A DNA stretch of 64,000 nt from Adlercreutzia equolifaciens DSM 19450 (GCF_000478885.1 NC_022567.1:2728001-2792000), one strand, 5' to 3'. Positions 7,340 to 15,974 are shown, counted from the first letter of the stretch. Numbers and translations are program-made. The notes: generated from the sequence alone by a model not told the origin.

Positions 7340-10119
7340 CCCGGCGCAACATAGAGCTGATGCTCCTGCTCATCGCCTCGCCCATCGTCATCGTGCTCTT
7401 CGCCATGATGGTGGTCACCGGCGGCCAGGAGCTGTCCTTCAACACCCTGGGCGTGCCGCTCGGCATCTTCGCCGCATTCCTCGTGGCCCACATTGCCGTA
7501 CGTCTGCTCGCGCCCGCAGCCGACCCAGCTATTCTGCCCATTTCGTTCGCGCTGTCGGGCATCGGTATCGCGTTTGTGACCCGCATTGTGCCCGATTTGG
7601 CCGTAAACCAGCTGCTGTGGCTGTTCATCGGCATCGCGGCCATGATTGCCACCCTCGCCGTCGTGCGCAACTTGGACAAGCTCGCCAACTACAAGTACAC
7701 GCTTATGATCGTGGGCATCTTGCTTTTGCTCTCGCCCATGCTGCCGGTCATCGGCTACGAGTCCGGCGGCGGCCAACTGTGGCTGCGCTTCGGCAGCTTC
7801 AGCTTCCAGCCCGGCGAGCTGGCCAAGATCCTCATCGTGTTCTTCATCGCCGCCTACCTGGCCGCCAACCGCGAGATGCTCTCGGTGTTCACGTGGAAGG
7901 TGGGGCCGCTGTGGCTGCCGAGCCTCGCCACCCTGCTCCCGCTCATCGTCATGTGGGCGCTCGCCTTCATCGTCGTCGTGTTGGAGAAGGACCTCGGCCT
8001 CGCGCTCGTGCTGTTCTCCGTGTTCGTCATCATGCTGTACGTGGCCACGGGGAAGAAGCTCTACCTGGTGGTCTCCATTGGGCTTGCGGCCATTGCGGCC
8101 GTGGCCCTTTACGGCATGATGGGCCACGTGCAGACCCGCGTCGCCATCTGGCAGGATCCCTTCGCCGAGGCCCAGGGCGGCGGCTTCCAGCTAGTGCAGA
8201 GCCTCTATTCCATCGCCGACGGCGACCTGTTCGGCACCGGCATCGGGCGGGGCATGGGCGGTCAGCCCGTAGCCGAGGGCGGCATCCCCGTCGCCGAGAG
8301 CGACTTCATCTTCCCCGTCATCGCCGAGGAGACGGGCCTGCTCGGCGCAGCCGGCGTGCTGCTGCTGTATTTGTGCTTCGCCATTCGCGGCATCGTCACG
8401 GCGGCCCGGGCGAAATCCGACGTCAGCTCGTTCACCGCCGTGGGCCTCACCTCCATCATCGTGCTGCAGGCCTTCATCATCGTCGGCGGTGTCACACGTC
8501 TCATTCCCCTCACCGGCATCACACTGCCCTTCATCAGCCAGGGCGGCTCGTCACTCATCGCCAGCTTCATCATCGTCGGCTGCCTGCTGCGCTGCGGCGA
8601 CGAGGGCACCGGCGTCGATTCCGAAATGCGCCAGACCGGGGCCATCGGCGCCCACGGGTCGGACGCCGTGCTGGGACGCGTGGCGTTGGGCAAGCGACTC
8701 ACCGGCACCATGATCGTCTTCTCGGTGCTGTTCGCAGTGCTCGTGGCCAACCTCACCTACCTCATGGTCATCAAGGCGCCGGAATACCAGAGCATGCCGT
8801 CGAACAACCACACCATCGCGAAAGAGGCCCGCATGGAGCGGGGCACCATCTCCACTGCCGACGGCACGGTACTCGCCACATCGGTGCGCCAAGAGGACGG
8901 CTCCTACAAGCGCGAATACCCCGCCGGCGAGCTGGCGGCGCACATCGTGGGCTACACCTCCGAGCGCTTCGGCACCGCCGGCATCGAAGCCGCTTACAAC
9001 GACACGCTGCGCGGCGAGCAGAACTTCGCCAGCTTTACCGATGTGGTGAACTCGCTCGCGGGCATCCAGACCAAAGGCAACGACGTCGTGCTTTCCATCG
9101 ATTCCCGCATCCAGCAGGCGGCGCAAGACGCGCTGGCCGGCCAGGTAGGCGCCGTGGTGGCCCTGAATCCCGAGACCGGCGCCGTGTACGCTCTGGCCTC
9201 CTCCCCCACCTTCGACGCCGCCAACTACGAGGAGCTGCTCACCGCCGCCGCGGACGGCGGCAGCGATTCCTCCGAGCTGTTCAACCGCGCCACCCAGGCG
9301 CTGTACGCGCCCGGCTCCACCTTCAAGATGGTGACCTTGGCCGCCGCGCTGCAGGATCACATTGCCACGGCGGACACCACCTACGACTCCCCCGGCGAGA
9401 TGGACATCGGCAACGCGCCGGTGACCAACGTGAAGAAGCGCTCCTACGGCAAGATCACCCTGGAGCAGGCCATGTGGTACTCGTCGAACACCGTGTTCGG
9501 CCAGGTGGGCGTGCAGCTCGGCAGCGATTTGCTCGTGCAGATGGCGTGCAGCTTCGGGTTCAACGAAGACATCCCCTTCGATTTGCCCCTGGCCACGTCC
9601 CTCATGCCCGACCCCGAGGAAATGACCACCTGGGAAACCGCCTGGGCCGCCTGCGGCGAGCCCGTGGGCGAGCACGAGAGCCCCGCCGGACCCCAGGCCA
9701 CCGTGCTGCAGATGGCGCTGGTGGGCGCCGCCATCGCCAACGAGGGCGCCATCATGCAGCCCTACCTGGTCGACGGCATCTACAACGCCAACGGCGAGCG
9801 CAGCTTCTCGCCCATTCCCGTGAAGCTGAAGCAGGCCATGGATGCCGACACCGCCGCCGCTGAGATCGACATCATGAAGGGTGTCGTCACCGAAGGAACC
9901 GGCGGCAAGGCGGCCCTGGACGATGTGGCCGTGGCCGGCAAGACCGGCACCCACGAGCGCGGTGACGGCAGCGACGACAGCTGGTTCGTGGGAATGGCCC
10001 CCGCTGCTGACCCCAAGATCGTGGTGGCCGTCGTCATCGAGAAGGGCGAATCGGGGGCTGGCGCCAGCGCCGCCCACGACGTTCTGGAAACGGCTCTCGA
10101 AGTGACGGGGGCGCTGTAG
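7336..10119 (+). CDS. SEDS glycosyltransferase fused to class B penicillin-binding protein (RodA-PbpA fusion)
   Basis: A single 927-residue open frame joins two proteins that are normally separate. Residues 1-425 are a multi-spanning SEDS peptidoglycan polymerase, with the region IWQDPFAEAQGGGFQLVQSL and the later ITLPFISQGGSSL as family landmarks. After a membrane segment at about 455-480 comes a penicillin-binding transpeptidase carrying S661-T-F-K664 (the acyl-enzyme serine), S716-S-N718 and K869-T-G-T872. No stop codon or slippery run interrupts the join. In other Actinobacteria rodA and pbpA are adjacent genes in this operon, so the fusion fixes a 1:1 polymerase/crosslinker complex. All catalytic residues expected are present. 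Confidence 0.95.
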   Translation: MTRRNIELMLLLIASPIVIVLFAMMVVTGGQELSFNTLGVPLGIFAAFLVAHIAVRLLAPAADPAILPISFALSGIGIAFVTRIVPDLAVNQLLWLFIGIAAMIATLAVVRNLDKLANYKYTLMIVGILLLLSPMLPVIGYESGGGQLWLRFGSFSFQPGELAKILIVFFIAAYLAANREMLSVFTWKVGPLWLPSLATLLPLIVMWALAFIVVVLEKDLGLALVLFSVFVIMLYVATGKKLYLVVSIGLAAIAAVALYGMMGHVQTRVAIWQDPFAEAQGGGFQLVQSLYSIADGDLFGTGIGRGMGGQPVAEGGIPVAESDFIFPVIAEETGLLGAAGVLLLYLCFAIRGIVTAARAKSDVSSFTAVGLTSIIVLQAFIIVGGVTRLIPLTGITLPFISQGGSSLIASFIIVGCLLRCGDEGTGVDSEMRQTGAIGAHGSDAVLGRVALGKRLTGTMIVFSVLFAVLVANLTYLMVIKAPEYQSMPSNNHTIAKEARMERGTISTADGTVLATSVRQEDGSYKREYPAGELAAHIVGYTSERFGTAGIEAAYNDTLRGEQNFASFTDVVNSLAGIQTKGNDVVLSIDSRIQQAAQDALAGQVGAVVALNPETGAVYALASSPTFDAANYEELLTAAADGGSDSSELFNRATQALYAPGSTFKMVTLAAALQDHIATADTTYDSPGEMDIGNAPVTNVKKRSYGKITLEQAMWYSSNTVFGQVGVQLGSDLLVQMACSFGFNEDIPFDLPLATSLMPDPEEMTTWETAWAACGEPVGEHESPAGPQATVLQMALVGAAIANEGAIMQPYLVDGIYNANGERSFSPIPVKLKQAMDADTAAAEIDIMKGVVTEGTGGKAALDDVAVAGKTGTHERGDGSDDSWFVGMAPAADPKIVVAVVIEKGESGAGASAAHDVLETALEVTGAL

Positions 10120-10197
10120 TACAATGGCAAGACTCACCAGAGTTCGCATACTTAAACCGCAAACGCACTCGTACATGGAACTTTAAGGAGTATCAAG

Positions 10198-12120
10198 GTG
10201 ACCGGACAGGGAACAATGACGGGCAAGGTCTTCGGCGGCCGCTACGAGATAAAGGATCGCATCGGCATCGGCGGCATGGCCGAGGTGTACCGCGCCCAAG
10301 ATAGCACGCTGGGCCGCGTCGTCGCCGTGAAGGTGATGCTGCCCCAATTCGCCGCCGACCCCTCTTTCACCCAGCGCTTCCGCCAGGAAGCCGCCGCGGC
10401 TGCAAACCTGCAGAGCCCCTACATCGTGAACGTGTACGACTGGGGCCAAGACGACGACACCTATTACATCGTCATGGAGTTCGTGCGCGGGTCCGACCTG
10501 AAGACCGCCATCCAGCAGCGCGGCGCCATCAACCAGCGTAAGGCCGCCGAAATCGGCGCCCAGGTGTGCCAGGCCCTCACCGTCGCCCACAACCAGGACA
10601 TCATCCACCGCGACATCAAGCCGCAGAACATCATGGTGCAGCCCGATGGCAACGTGAAGGTGATGGATTTCGGCATCGCCCGAGCGAAGAATTCCGTGAA
10701 CGACAAAACGTCCGCTGTGCTGGGCACCGCCCACTACATCTCGCCGGAACAGGCCCAGGGCAAAGATCTCACGGCCGCCAGCGACATCTACTCGCTGGGC
10801 ATCGTGCTGTACGAGGCCACCACGGGCAAGCTCCCCTTCGATGGCCCGGACGCCGTATCGGTAGCCATGCAGCAGGTGAAGGACGAGCCGGCCGCGCCCT
10901 CTTCCATCAACCCGAACATCGACCCCGACCTCGAGGACATCATCATGGTGGCCCTCTCGAAGGATCCGGCGCGCCGCTTCGCCACGGCCAACGACATGCG
11001 CATCGCACTGAACGACTACCTGGCCGGACGCCCCGTCACGCTGCCCGCCGGCGCGATGAGCTCGTCGTTCACCGAGGCCCAGACGCGCATGATGGGCGCC
11101 GTGCCCGCTCCCGTGCCGGGCATCACGAGCACCCAGGTTATGCCGACGGTTGCCGGCGGCACAGCGGCCATGTCGCCGAGTTCCACGGGCAATTTCCAAG
11201 CGACGAACTTCCACGACGCCAACACGAAGAAGAGCAAGAAGCCCGTTATCATCGCCCTCTGCGCCATTTTGGCCATCGCGCTGGTGGCCGGCATCGCCTT
11301 CGCCGTGTCCGGCGGCTTCAAGCCGGCTGCCCCTGCCGACGAGCCCATCGAGGTGCCCAGCGTGGTGGGCAATACCTTGGACGAGGCGACATTCACCCTG
11401 GAGCAAGCGGGCTTCCAAGTAACTACCACTCCTAAGGAAGACGAATCCGTCGACGAGGGCACCGTGCTGCAGCAAGATCCGGCCGGCGGCACCAAGCAGC
11501 CGAAGGGTACGACCATCACCCTCACCATTGCCGTGGGGCCCGATACCGTGGACGCGCCCAACTTCAAGAACATGACCATGGACGAGGCGCGCCAGGCGGC
11601 CGAGGACGCCGGCCTTAAGGTTGTGGAAGCCGAGAGCAAATACTCGGAAGATGTCGCCGAGGGCAAGATCATTTCGCAAAGCCCCGCCGCCGACGAGCCG
11701 GTGAAGCCCGGCACCACCATCGAGGTCGTCACCTCCCGCGGAAGCGAGCTGACGACCGTGCCCAACGTCATCGGCATGACCGAGGAGAAGGCCATCGACA
11801 AGCTGCAGTCCGAGGGCTTCGGTGCCGACGTGAAGGCCCGCGAGTACAGCGACAAGCAGGGCGAGGGCCGCGTCATGAAGCAGGATCCGCTGAACGACAA
11901 GGTGAAGCCCGGCGCTACCGTGCAGATCACCATTTCGAAGGGCCCCGAGCCGGAGCCCGAGCCCGACCCCAAGCCGGAGCAGCCCACCAACCCCGGCGCG
12001 ACCGACCCCGGCACCAACAATCCTGGTGGCACCACCGATCCGGGCACGACCGACCCCGGCACCACCGACCCGGGCAACCAGGGCGGCGACACCGGCACCA
12101 CCACCCCTTCCACCAACTAG
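10198..12120 (+). CDS. pknB: PknB-type Ser/Thr kinase with three PASTA domains
   Basis: The start is a GTG with AAGGAG upstream. The 640-residue kinase has a glycine loop (GIGGMAEV), K45 in VAVKV, the catalytic H137-R-D139 and D157-FG. One membrane segment lies at about 349-370. Three PASTA repeats follow, starting near 387, 456 and 522, which bind uncrosslinked muropeptides outside the cell. The C-terminus is a Pro/Gly/Thr-rich tail. The kinase would phosphorylate the FHA proteins and division factors encoded upstream; PstP is its natural antagonist. Only one kinase gene is present, whereas mycobacteria have pknA and pknB here. Confidence 0.95.
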   Translation: MTGQGTMTGKVFGGRYEIKDRIGIGGMAEVYRAQDSTLGRVVAVKVMLPQFAADPSFTQRFRQEAAAAANLQSPYIVNVYDWGQDDDTYYIVMEFVRGSDLKTAIQQRGAINQRKAAEIGAQVCQALTVAHNQDIIHRDIKPQNIMVQPDGNVKVMDFGIARAKNSVNDKTSAVLGTAHYISPEQAQGKDLTAASDIYSLGIVLYEATTGKLPFDGPDAVSVAMQQVKDEPAAPSSINPNIDPDLEDIIMVALSKDPARRFATANDMRIALNDYLAGRPVTLPAGAMSSSFTEAQTRMMGAVPAPVPGITSTQVMPTVAGGTAAMSPSSTGNFQATNFHDANTKKSKKPVIIALCAILAIALVAGIAFAVSGGFKPAAPADEPIEVPSVVGNTLDEATFTLEQAGFQVTTTPKEDESVDEGTVLQQDPAGGTKQPKGTTITLTIAVGPDTVDAPNFKNMTMDEARQAAEDAGLKVVEAESKYSEDVAEGKIISQSPAADEPVKPGTTIEVVTSRGSELTTVPNVIGMTEEKAIDKLQSEGFGADVKAREYSDKQGEGRVMKQDPLNDKVKPGATVQITISKGPEPEPEPDPKPEQPTNPGATDPGTNNPGGTTDPGTTDPGTTDPGNQGGDTGTTTPSTN

Positions 12121-12146
12121 GGTCGCATAACGAAACCGTGAAAACC

Positions 12147-12180
12147 GGGCGCCTCCTCCTTCGGGATGGAGGCGCCCTTC
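12147..12180 (+). terminator. Intrinsic terminator of the pknB operon
   Basis: A 10-bp perfect stem, GGGCGCCTCC with GGAGGCGCCC (12147-12156 and 12168-12177), is followed by TTCT. It lies 27 bases after the pknB stop. An ATG inside it at 12166 is in frame with mscS but is unlikely to be used. Confidence 0.8.
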
Positions 12181-12186
12181 TATAAT
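12181..12186 (+). promoter_or_regulatory. -10 element TATAAT for a probably leaderless mscS mRNA
   Basis: A consensus TATAAT ends 6 bases before the ATG at 12193, so transcription would begin at or next to the start codon. There is no ribosome-binding site between them. A -35 element would have to lie inside the terminator and is not recognisable. Confidence 0.5.
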
Positions 12187-12192
12187 GGGACC

Positions 12193-13080
12193 ATGCCTAA
12201 TCTGCTCGACATATTCGATAAGTTCATCCACGCCGATTGGTTCAACACCCTGCTCGGCGTCGTGATCATCTGCGCGATCACCTTCGTCGTCGCGCGCATC
12301 ACCGTGGCTTTTATGCGCCGCGTGCTGAACAAGACGACGCTTCTGCCTTCCAGCTCCATCTTCATCAATCTCGTGCGCATCATCGTGTGGGTCATCGGCA
12401 TCTGCTGCGTGCTGTCGATGTGCTTCAACGTGAACATCTCCGCCATGGTCACCGGCCTGGGCGTTGTCGGTATCGCGGTGTCGTTGGGTTTTCAGGACAC
12501 GCTTTCGAACCTCATCGGCGGCCTGACCGTCAGCGTGTCGCGCACCGTGGAACCCGGCGACAACATCCGCATGGGACCATCCGGCGTCACTGGCGTCGTG
12601 CAGGACGTCACCTGGCGCTACACCTCCATCAAAGACAGTTCGGGCACCATCACCAACATCCCCAACTCGCTCATGACTTCCACGGCCGTCTGCAAGCTGT
12701 CGCCCTTGAATGAGATTTCCATTCCCCTGGTGGTCACCACCAACAGCGAGCGCCTCACCGCCACGGCCCATCACATTGAGGACGCCGCCGAGAAGGCCGT
12801 CGCCCGTGTGAGCAAGCTGAAGAAGCGGCCCAGCGTATCGTTCTCGTCCATCACCGACTACGGGTTCAAAGGTTCGCTGAGCTTCACCATCGCCGAGGCT
12901 TCCAAAGCCTCCTCTGCCACCGATGCCGCTATCCGAGCCGTCGCCCCCTACGTGCACAACCATCTTATCGAGGAGGCCATGGGCGACCTAACCGGGCAGA
13001 AACTTACCGACGCCACCGGGTCGCTCGTGCCCGTGAAGGACGAGGAAGGCACTTCGGCCGAAATCGAGACACAAAAATAG
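12193..13080 (+). CDS. mscS: MscS-family small-conductance mechanosensitive channel
   Basis: The start at 12193 (MPNLLDIFDKF) was preferred over an in-frame ATG at 12166 because the latter lies inside the pknB terminator. The 295-residue protein has three hydrophobic helices (about 15-35, 50-70, 78-105). The pore helix runs into GLGVVGIAVSLGFQDTLSNL, typical of MscS TM3, followed by the beta domain (EPGDNIRMG, NIPNSLMTS). Such channels open under membrane tension to release solutes on hypo-osmotic shock. The last bases of the gene overlap the 3' end of a candidate 6S RNA on the other strand. Confidence 0.93.
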   Translation: MPNLLDIFDKFIHADWFNTLLGVVIICAITFVVARITVAFMRRVLNKTTLLPSSSIFINLVRIIVWVIGICCVLSMCFNVNISAMVTGLGVVGIAVSLGFQDTLSNLIGGLTVSVSRTVEPGDNIRMGPSGVTGVVQDVTWRYTSIKDSSGTITNIPNSLMTSTAVCKLSPLNEISIPLVVTTNSERLTATAHHIEDAAEKAVARVSKLKKRPSVSFSSITDYGFKGSLSFTIAEASKASSATDAAIRAVAPYVHNHLIEEAMGDLTGQKLTDATGSLVPVKDEEGTSAEIETQK

Positions 13081-13242
13081 CCCTGCCCCACGCCAGAGGA
13101 TGAACCCACCTCAAAAGGTGGGTGCTCGCATCGGGTCTCCCGGCTTTCGCATCAACGGATGCGAATCTCCGTTCCAACCGCTTCTAGAGCTCCCTCGTCA
13201 TAATACGTCGGTCCATCGCAGTATATGGCGGGAACAAGGCTT
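13073..13242 (-). ncRNA. ssrS: Candidate 6S RNA (ssrS)
   Basis: About 170 nt on the minus strand fold into the rod-with-bubble shape of 6S RNA. The 5' arm (13242-13226) pairs with the 3' arm (13095-13076) through about 17 pairs including G-U wobbles, with one small bulge. Between them lie an open central region, a terminal arm capped by TTCGCATC/GATGCGAA (13146-13165), and on the 3' side of the bubble a small hairpin ACCCACCT/AGGTGGGT (13104-13123), as in known 6S RNAs. A -10 TATACT (13249-13254) precedes the 5' end and a TATTTTT run closes the 3' end. Fragments such as GCGGTTGG and AAGCC recall the E. coli sequence. The role, sequestering housekeeping RNA polymerase, is inferred from shape only. 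Confidence 0.62.
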
Positions 13243-13248
13243 GATTTC

Positions 13249-13254
13249 AGTATA
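13249..13254 (-). promoter_or_regulatory. -10 element of the 6S RNA candidate
   Basis: TATACT on the minus strand, with a TGCG just upstream resembling an extended -10, lies 7 bases before the inferred 5' end of the structured RNA. The -35 region (TTTCCT at 16 bases spacing) is weak. Confidence 0.45.
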
Positions 13255-13399
13255 CGCAAAACCTGGTGACAGGAAAGTCTTGACATACGGCACAACATAA
13301 GCTGTTGGATAAACGTTGCCCACCATCGCTGCTTGAAGGAGCACTCGTGCCAACTTTATGACAGAGACGCGGTCGACGGTTAGGCGAGTCGGAGTGCGC

Positions 13400-13405
13400 T
13401 ACAAT
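13400..13405 (+). promoter_or_regulatory. -10 element TACAAT upstream of nrdG
   Basis: TACAAT ends 7 bases before the preferred nrdG ATG at 13413, the same near-leaderless arrangement as at mscS. It overlaps another in-frame ATG at 13404, which argues for the downstream start. A TTGACA at 13280-13285 lies too far upstream to be its -35. Confidence 0.4.
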
Positions 13406-13412
13406 GGCGGCT

Positions 13413-14075
13413 ATGGAAAACGACTTCGAAAACGCCACCATCTCGCTGTACGGTACCGTGCCCGACTCCATCGTGGACGGGCCCGGTCTGCGCTACGCCG
13501 TGTTCGTGCAGGGGTGCAGCCACGGTTGTCCTGGTTGCCACAACCCCGAAAGCCAACCGGCCGAGGGAGGCACCGAAACGACCCTCGCGGCCCTTCTGGC
13601 CGATATTCGTGCCAACGGCCTCGTGCACGACGTCACCCTCTCCGGCGGCGAGCCCTTCGAACAGCCGAAGGCCTGCGCAGCCTTGGCGGCCGAGCTGAAA
13701 CGCAATGGTTACGGAGTCTGGAGTTATTCCGGTTACCTCTATGAAGATCTGGCGAAACGAGCCAACAAAGCCCGCGCCGAGCGCGATCGCCGGATCGGGG
13801 CACTCGGCGGCGAGGCGCTCCACGAGAACCCTGAGGAAGCGATGGTCAGTGGGGCTCTCGCCGACATCGCCGACGACTTGGCCGTGGGAGACCTGCTGGA
13901 TTCCATCGACGTGCTCGTAGATGGCCCCTTCGTGGAGTCGCGCAAGTCCCTCGAGCTGAAGTGGTGCGGCTCCTCCAACCAGCGCCTGATCGATGTGCCG
14001 GCCACCCGACGCACCGGCTCTGTCGTGGAATGGCAGCCCACCTCGTTCTCGCTGGAAAAGCCCTCCAACTGGTAG
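13413..14075 (+). CDS. nrdG: Anaerobic ribonucleoside-triphosphate reductase activating enzyme
   Basis: A radical-SAM activase of about 220 residues. The cluster-binding motif C35-SHG-C39-PG-C42 is followed by TLSGGEPFEQP and the typical NrdG end (LVDGPFVESRKSLELKWCGSSNQR). It installs the glycyl radical on NrdD, whose gene lies about 19 kb away at 32249-34582 instead of next to it. The C-terminal region has an insertion (about residues 118-155, AERDRRIGALGGEALHENPE) compared with short NrdG proteins. The ATG at 13413 is preferred over 13404 because the latter overlaps a -10 element. Confidence 0.9.
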   Translation: MENDFENATISLYGTVPDSIVDGPGLRYAVFVQGCSHGCPGCHNPESQPAEGGTETTLAALLADIRANGLVHDVTLSGGEPFEQPKACAALAAELKRNGYGVWSYSGYLYEDLAKRANKARAERDRRIGALGGEALHENPEEAMVSGALADIADDLAVGDLLDSIDVLVDGPFVESRKSLELKWCGSSNQRLIDVPATRRTGSVVEWQPTSFSLEKPSNW

Positions 14076-14147
14076 GCGAGCACCTTTTGGAGCCATGACC
14101 GACAAAAGTTTTCGCATTTTTGGTGACCACTTTTTTGGAAATCTTTG

Positions 14148-15062
14148 TCATCCGATGGGTAGCCGCACGGTGAAACGGGTGCCGACGTCTTCTTCGCTCT
14201 CCACGGACACCTCGCCGCCGTGGTAGAGAGCGGCATGCTTGACGATGGCAAGGCCCAGCCCCGTGCCGCCCAGCTCTTTGGAGCGACTTTTCTCCAAGCG
14301 ATAGAAGCGCTCGAAGATTTTCTCCAGCTTGTCGGCGGGAATACCCGCGCCCGTGTCGTTCACGCGGATGACGCCCATGCGCACCGGAGCAGCCGCCTTG
14401 ACCCCCTCCTCAGCATCGCCTTCGCCCGGCACAACACCGTGCACGAACCCCCTACCAGACGCATCCTCCGCACCGACAACGTCCTCCGCGTACACCTCCA
14501 CGAACACGCGACCGTTTTCGCGATTGTAGCGGATGGCGTTCTCGACCAAGTTGTAGATCATCTGCTTGAGCAGGGTTTCATTGCCCCGAATGATGACCGG
14601 TTCGGCCTTGAGGCCAACGGTCACTCCCGCATCGGCAGCCAGCTTGGTCAAGCGCCCCACCACCCGACTGGCCACCTCTTCCAGATTCACTGCCTCGGTT
14701 TCGTTGTCGCCCGGCGCCATCTCGTCGAGACGCGAAAGAATAAGCACATCGTCGATGAGAGCGCGCATGGCTTGGGACTCCTCGTAGATGAGCTGCGCGA
14801 AACGCGGCACGTCCTCAGGGGGCACCAGGCCGTTGGCCATCAGCTCCGCATAACCGGAGATCACCTGCAGGGGCGTTTTCATCTCATGGGAGACGTTGGC
14901 CGAGAATTCGCGGCGCATCTTCTCGGCGCGAGCCAGCTCTTCGTTGCGCGCGAGGGCCGATCTCGAGCGCGCCGGCTTGTCAGCCTCTACCTCAGGCGCG
15001 GCTACCGGCACTTCAGCAGTTTCGGCCTCGCAGCCGTTGCGCGATGCGTTGGTGGCACTCAT
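14148..15062 (-). CDS. PhoR-like sensor histidine kinase without membrane segments
   Basis: The start at 15062 overlaps the stop of the response-regulator gene in ATGA, which fixes it. The 304-residue protein begins with a charged, Ala/Glu-rich segment and has no hydrophobic helix. The HisKA domain carries H59 in SHEMKTP and the HATPase domain has QMIYNLVENAIRYN, DTGAGIPADKLEKIF and GGTGLGLAIVKHA. The core resembles PhoR/WalK kinases. The missing sensor and membrane part implies a cytoplasmic signal or a partner protein. Its place next to the Na/Pi transporter and pst genes suggests phosphate sensing. A 35-residue Gly/Ala/acidic insert sits between the N and G1 boxes. Confidence 0.85.
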   Translation of the reverse strand: MSATNASRNGCEAETAEVPVAAPEVEADKPARSRSALARNEELARAEKMRREFSANVSHEMKTPLQVISGYAELMANGLVPPEDVPRFAQLIYEESQAMRALIDDVLILSRLDEMAPGDNETEAVNLEEVASRVVGRLTKLAADAGVTVGLKAEPVIIRGNETLLKQMIYNLVENAIRYNRENGRVFVEVYAEDVVGAEDASGRGFVHGVVPGEGDAEEGVKAAAPVRMGVIRVNDTGAGIPADKLEKIFERFYRLEKSRSKELGGTGLGLAIVKHAALYHGGEVSVESEEDVGTRFTVRLPIG

Positions 15063-15790
15063 GAGGCGTTCTTCTTCAAGCGATAGCCCACGCCGCGCAC
15101 GGTGGCAACAGCCTCTTCGGAGCCGGGGGCCGCCTCGGCCAGCTTGCGCCGCAGCGTCTTCACGTGCATGTCCACCGTGCGCGTCTCGCCGACGAAGCTT
15201 ACGCCCCACACCTGCTCGAGCAGCTGCTCGCGGGTAAGCACACGGCCCTTGTTCTCCATGAGTGTGCGCAGAAGGTCGAACTCCTTGCGTGTGAGGTTGA
15301 CTTCCCGGCCATTCGCCACCACGGTGCGGGCGGACGGCGACAGCTTGATCGCGCCGACGGCCATAAGGTCACTGGGCTCCGCCACCTCTTCTGCAGCGCC
15401 TTGGCTCGGACGGCTCGCGCGCCGCAGCAGCGCGTTCACTCGCGAGATGAGTTCCATCATGCCGAAGGGTTTCGCCAGGTAGTCGTCGGCGCCGGCATCG
15501 AGCCCCACTACTTTGTCGAACTCGGTGCCCTTGGCCGTGAGCATCATAACGGGAAGGTTCTCCGTCGCCGCATTACCGCGCAGGGCCTGCAGCAGAACGA
15601 GGCCATCGTCGCCGGGCAGCATAATGTCCAGCAGCACCGCATCGGGCGGCTCGACCGCGCACCGCTCAACAAGACCGTCGCCATCGTGGAACGCACGCAC
15701 TTCCATACCCGCTTGATGCAGCGCATAGGCAGTCAGGTCGCGGATATGCTCGTCGTCTTCCACGTAATAGATGAGCGGGGCTTTGCTCAT
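15059..15790 (-). CDS. OmpR/PhoB-family response regulator
   Basis: Start placed at the ATG at 15790 with AAAGGA upstream. The 243-residue protein has a receiver domain with acidic E11-D12-D13, phospho-acceptor D55 (DAVLLDIMLPG) and the lysine in YLAKPF. A winged-helix domain follows, ending in the signature TVDMHVKTLRRKL...VRGVGYRLKK. With the overlapping kinase gene it forms a two-component system. The neighbouring phosphate-uptake genes make a PhoB/RegX3-type role likely. No conventional pho box could be read with confidence in front of pstS. Confidence 0.9.
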   Translation of the reverse strand: MSKAPLIYYVEDDEHIRDLTAYALHQAGMEVRAFHDGDGLVERCAVEPPDAVLLDIMLPGDDGLVLLQALRGNAATENLPVMMLTAKGTEFDKVVGLDAGADDYLAKPFGMMELISRVNALLRRASRPSQGAAEEVAEPSDLMAVGAIKLSPSARTVVANGREVNLTRKEFDLLRTLMENKGRVLTREQLLEQVWGVSFVGETRTVDMHVKTLRRKLAEAAPGSEEAVATVRGVGYRLKKNAS

Positions 15791-15892
15791 GGGAATCCTT
15801 TCTGGAACAGGTGCGCGGTCATTGTAGCGCAACAGCCGCGCGACGCAGAGATGGGCGGCAAGGCGTCAAAGAGCCGTGGGGCCGACCGAACA

Positions 15893-15945
15893 GGCAGTGC
15901 CGTCCCAGTGCCGCCTCAGTGCCACCCAGTGCCGCCCCAGCGACA
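15893..15945. repeat. Short tandem repeat of a CAGTGCCGCC-like unit
   Basis: Four to five imperfect copies of a 10-12 base unit (CAGTGCCGTC, CAGTGCCGCC, CAGTGCCACC, CAGTGCCGCC) lie in tandem between the response-regulator and Na/Pi genes. No function is apparent. Confidence 0.5.
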
Positions 15946-15974
15946 CCTCCGCGCAACCGGAAACCAGCGCGAAA

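Noticed and set aside
6963..9863. Long plus-strand frame of 966 codons in another register of pstP and the SEDS-PBP gene
   Set aside because: The translation is Arg/His/Pro-rich low-complexity sequence with no motif, a shadow produced by high third-position GC.
12166..12192. Upstream in-frame ATG for mscS
   Set aside because: It lies within the pknB terminator stem and upstream of the TATAAT element.
10183..12963. Long minus-strand frame of 926 codons opposite pknB and mscS
   Set aside because: His/Gly/Arg-rich shadow of two clearly recognised genes; no ribosome-binding site or domain.
13280..13306. TTGACA as a -35 for nrdG
   Set aside because: No -10 at an acceptable distance; the next gene starts 130 bases later and has its own -10.
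14076..14147. Terminator between nrdG and the histidine kinase gene
   Set aside because: T-rich stretches are present but no stable stem could be drawn.
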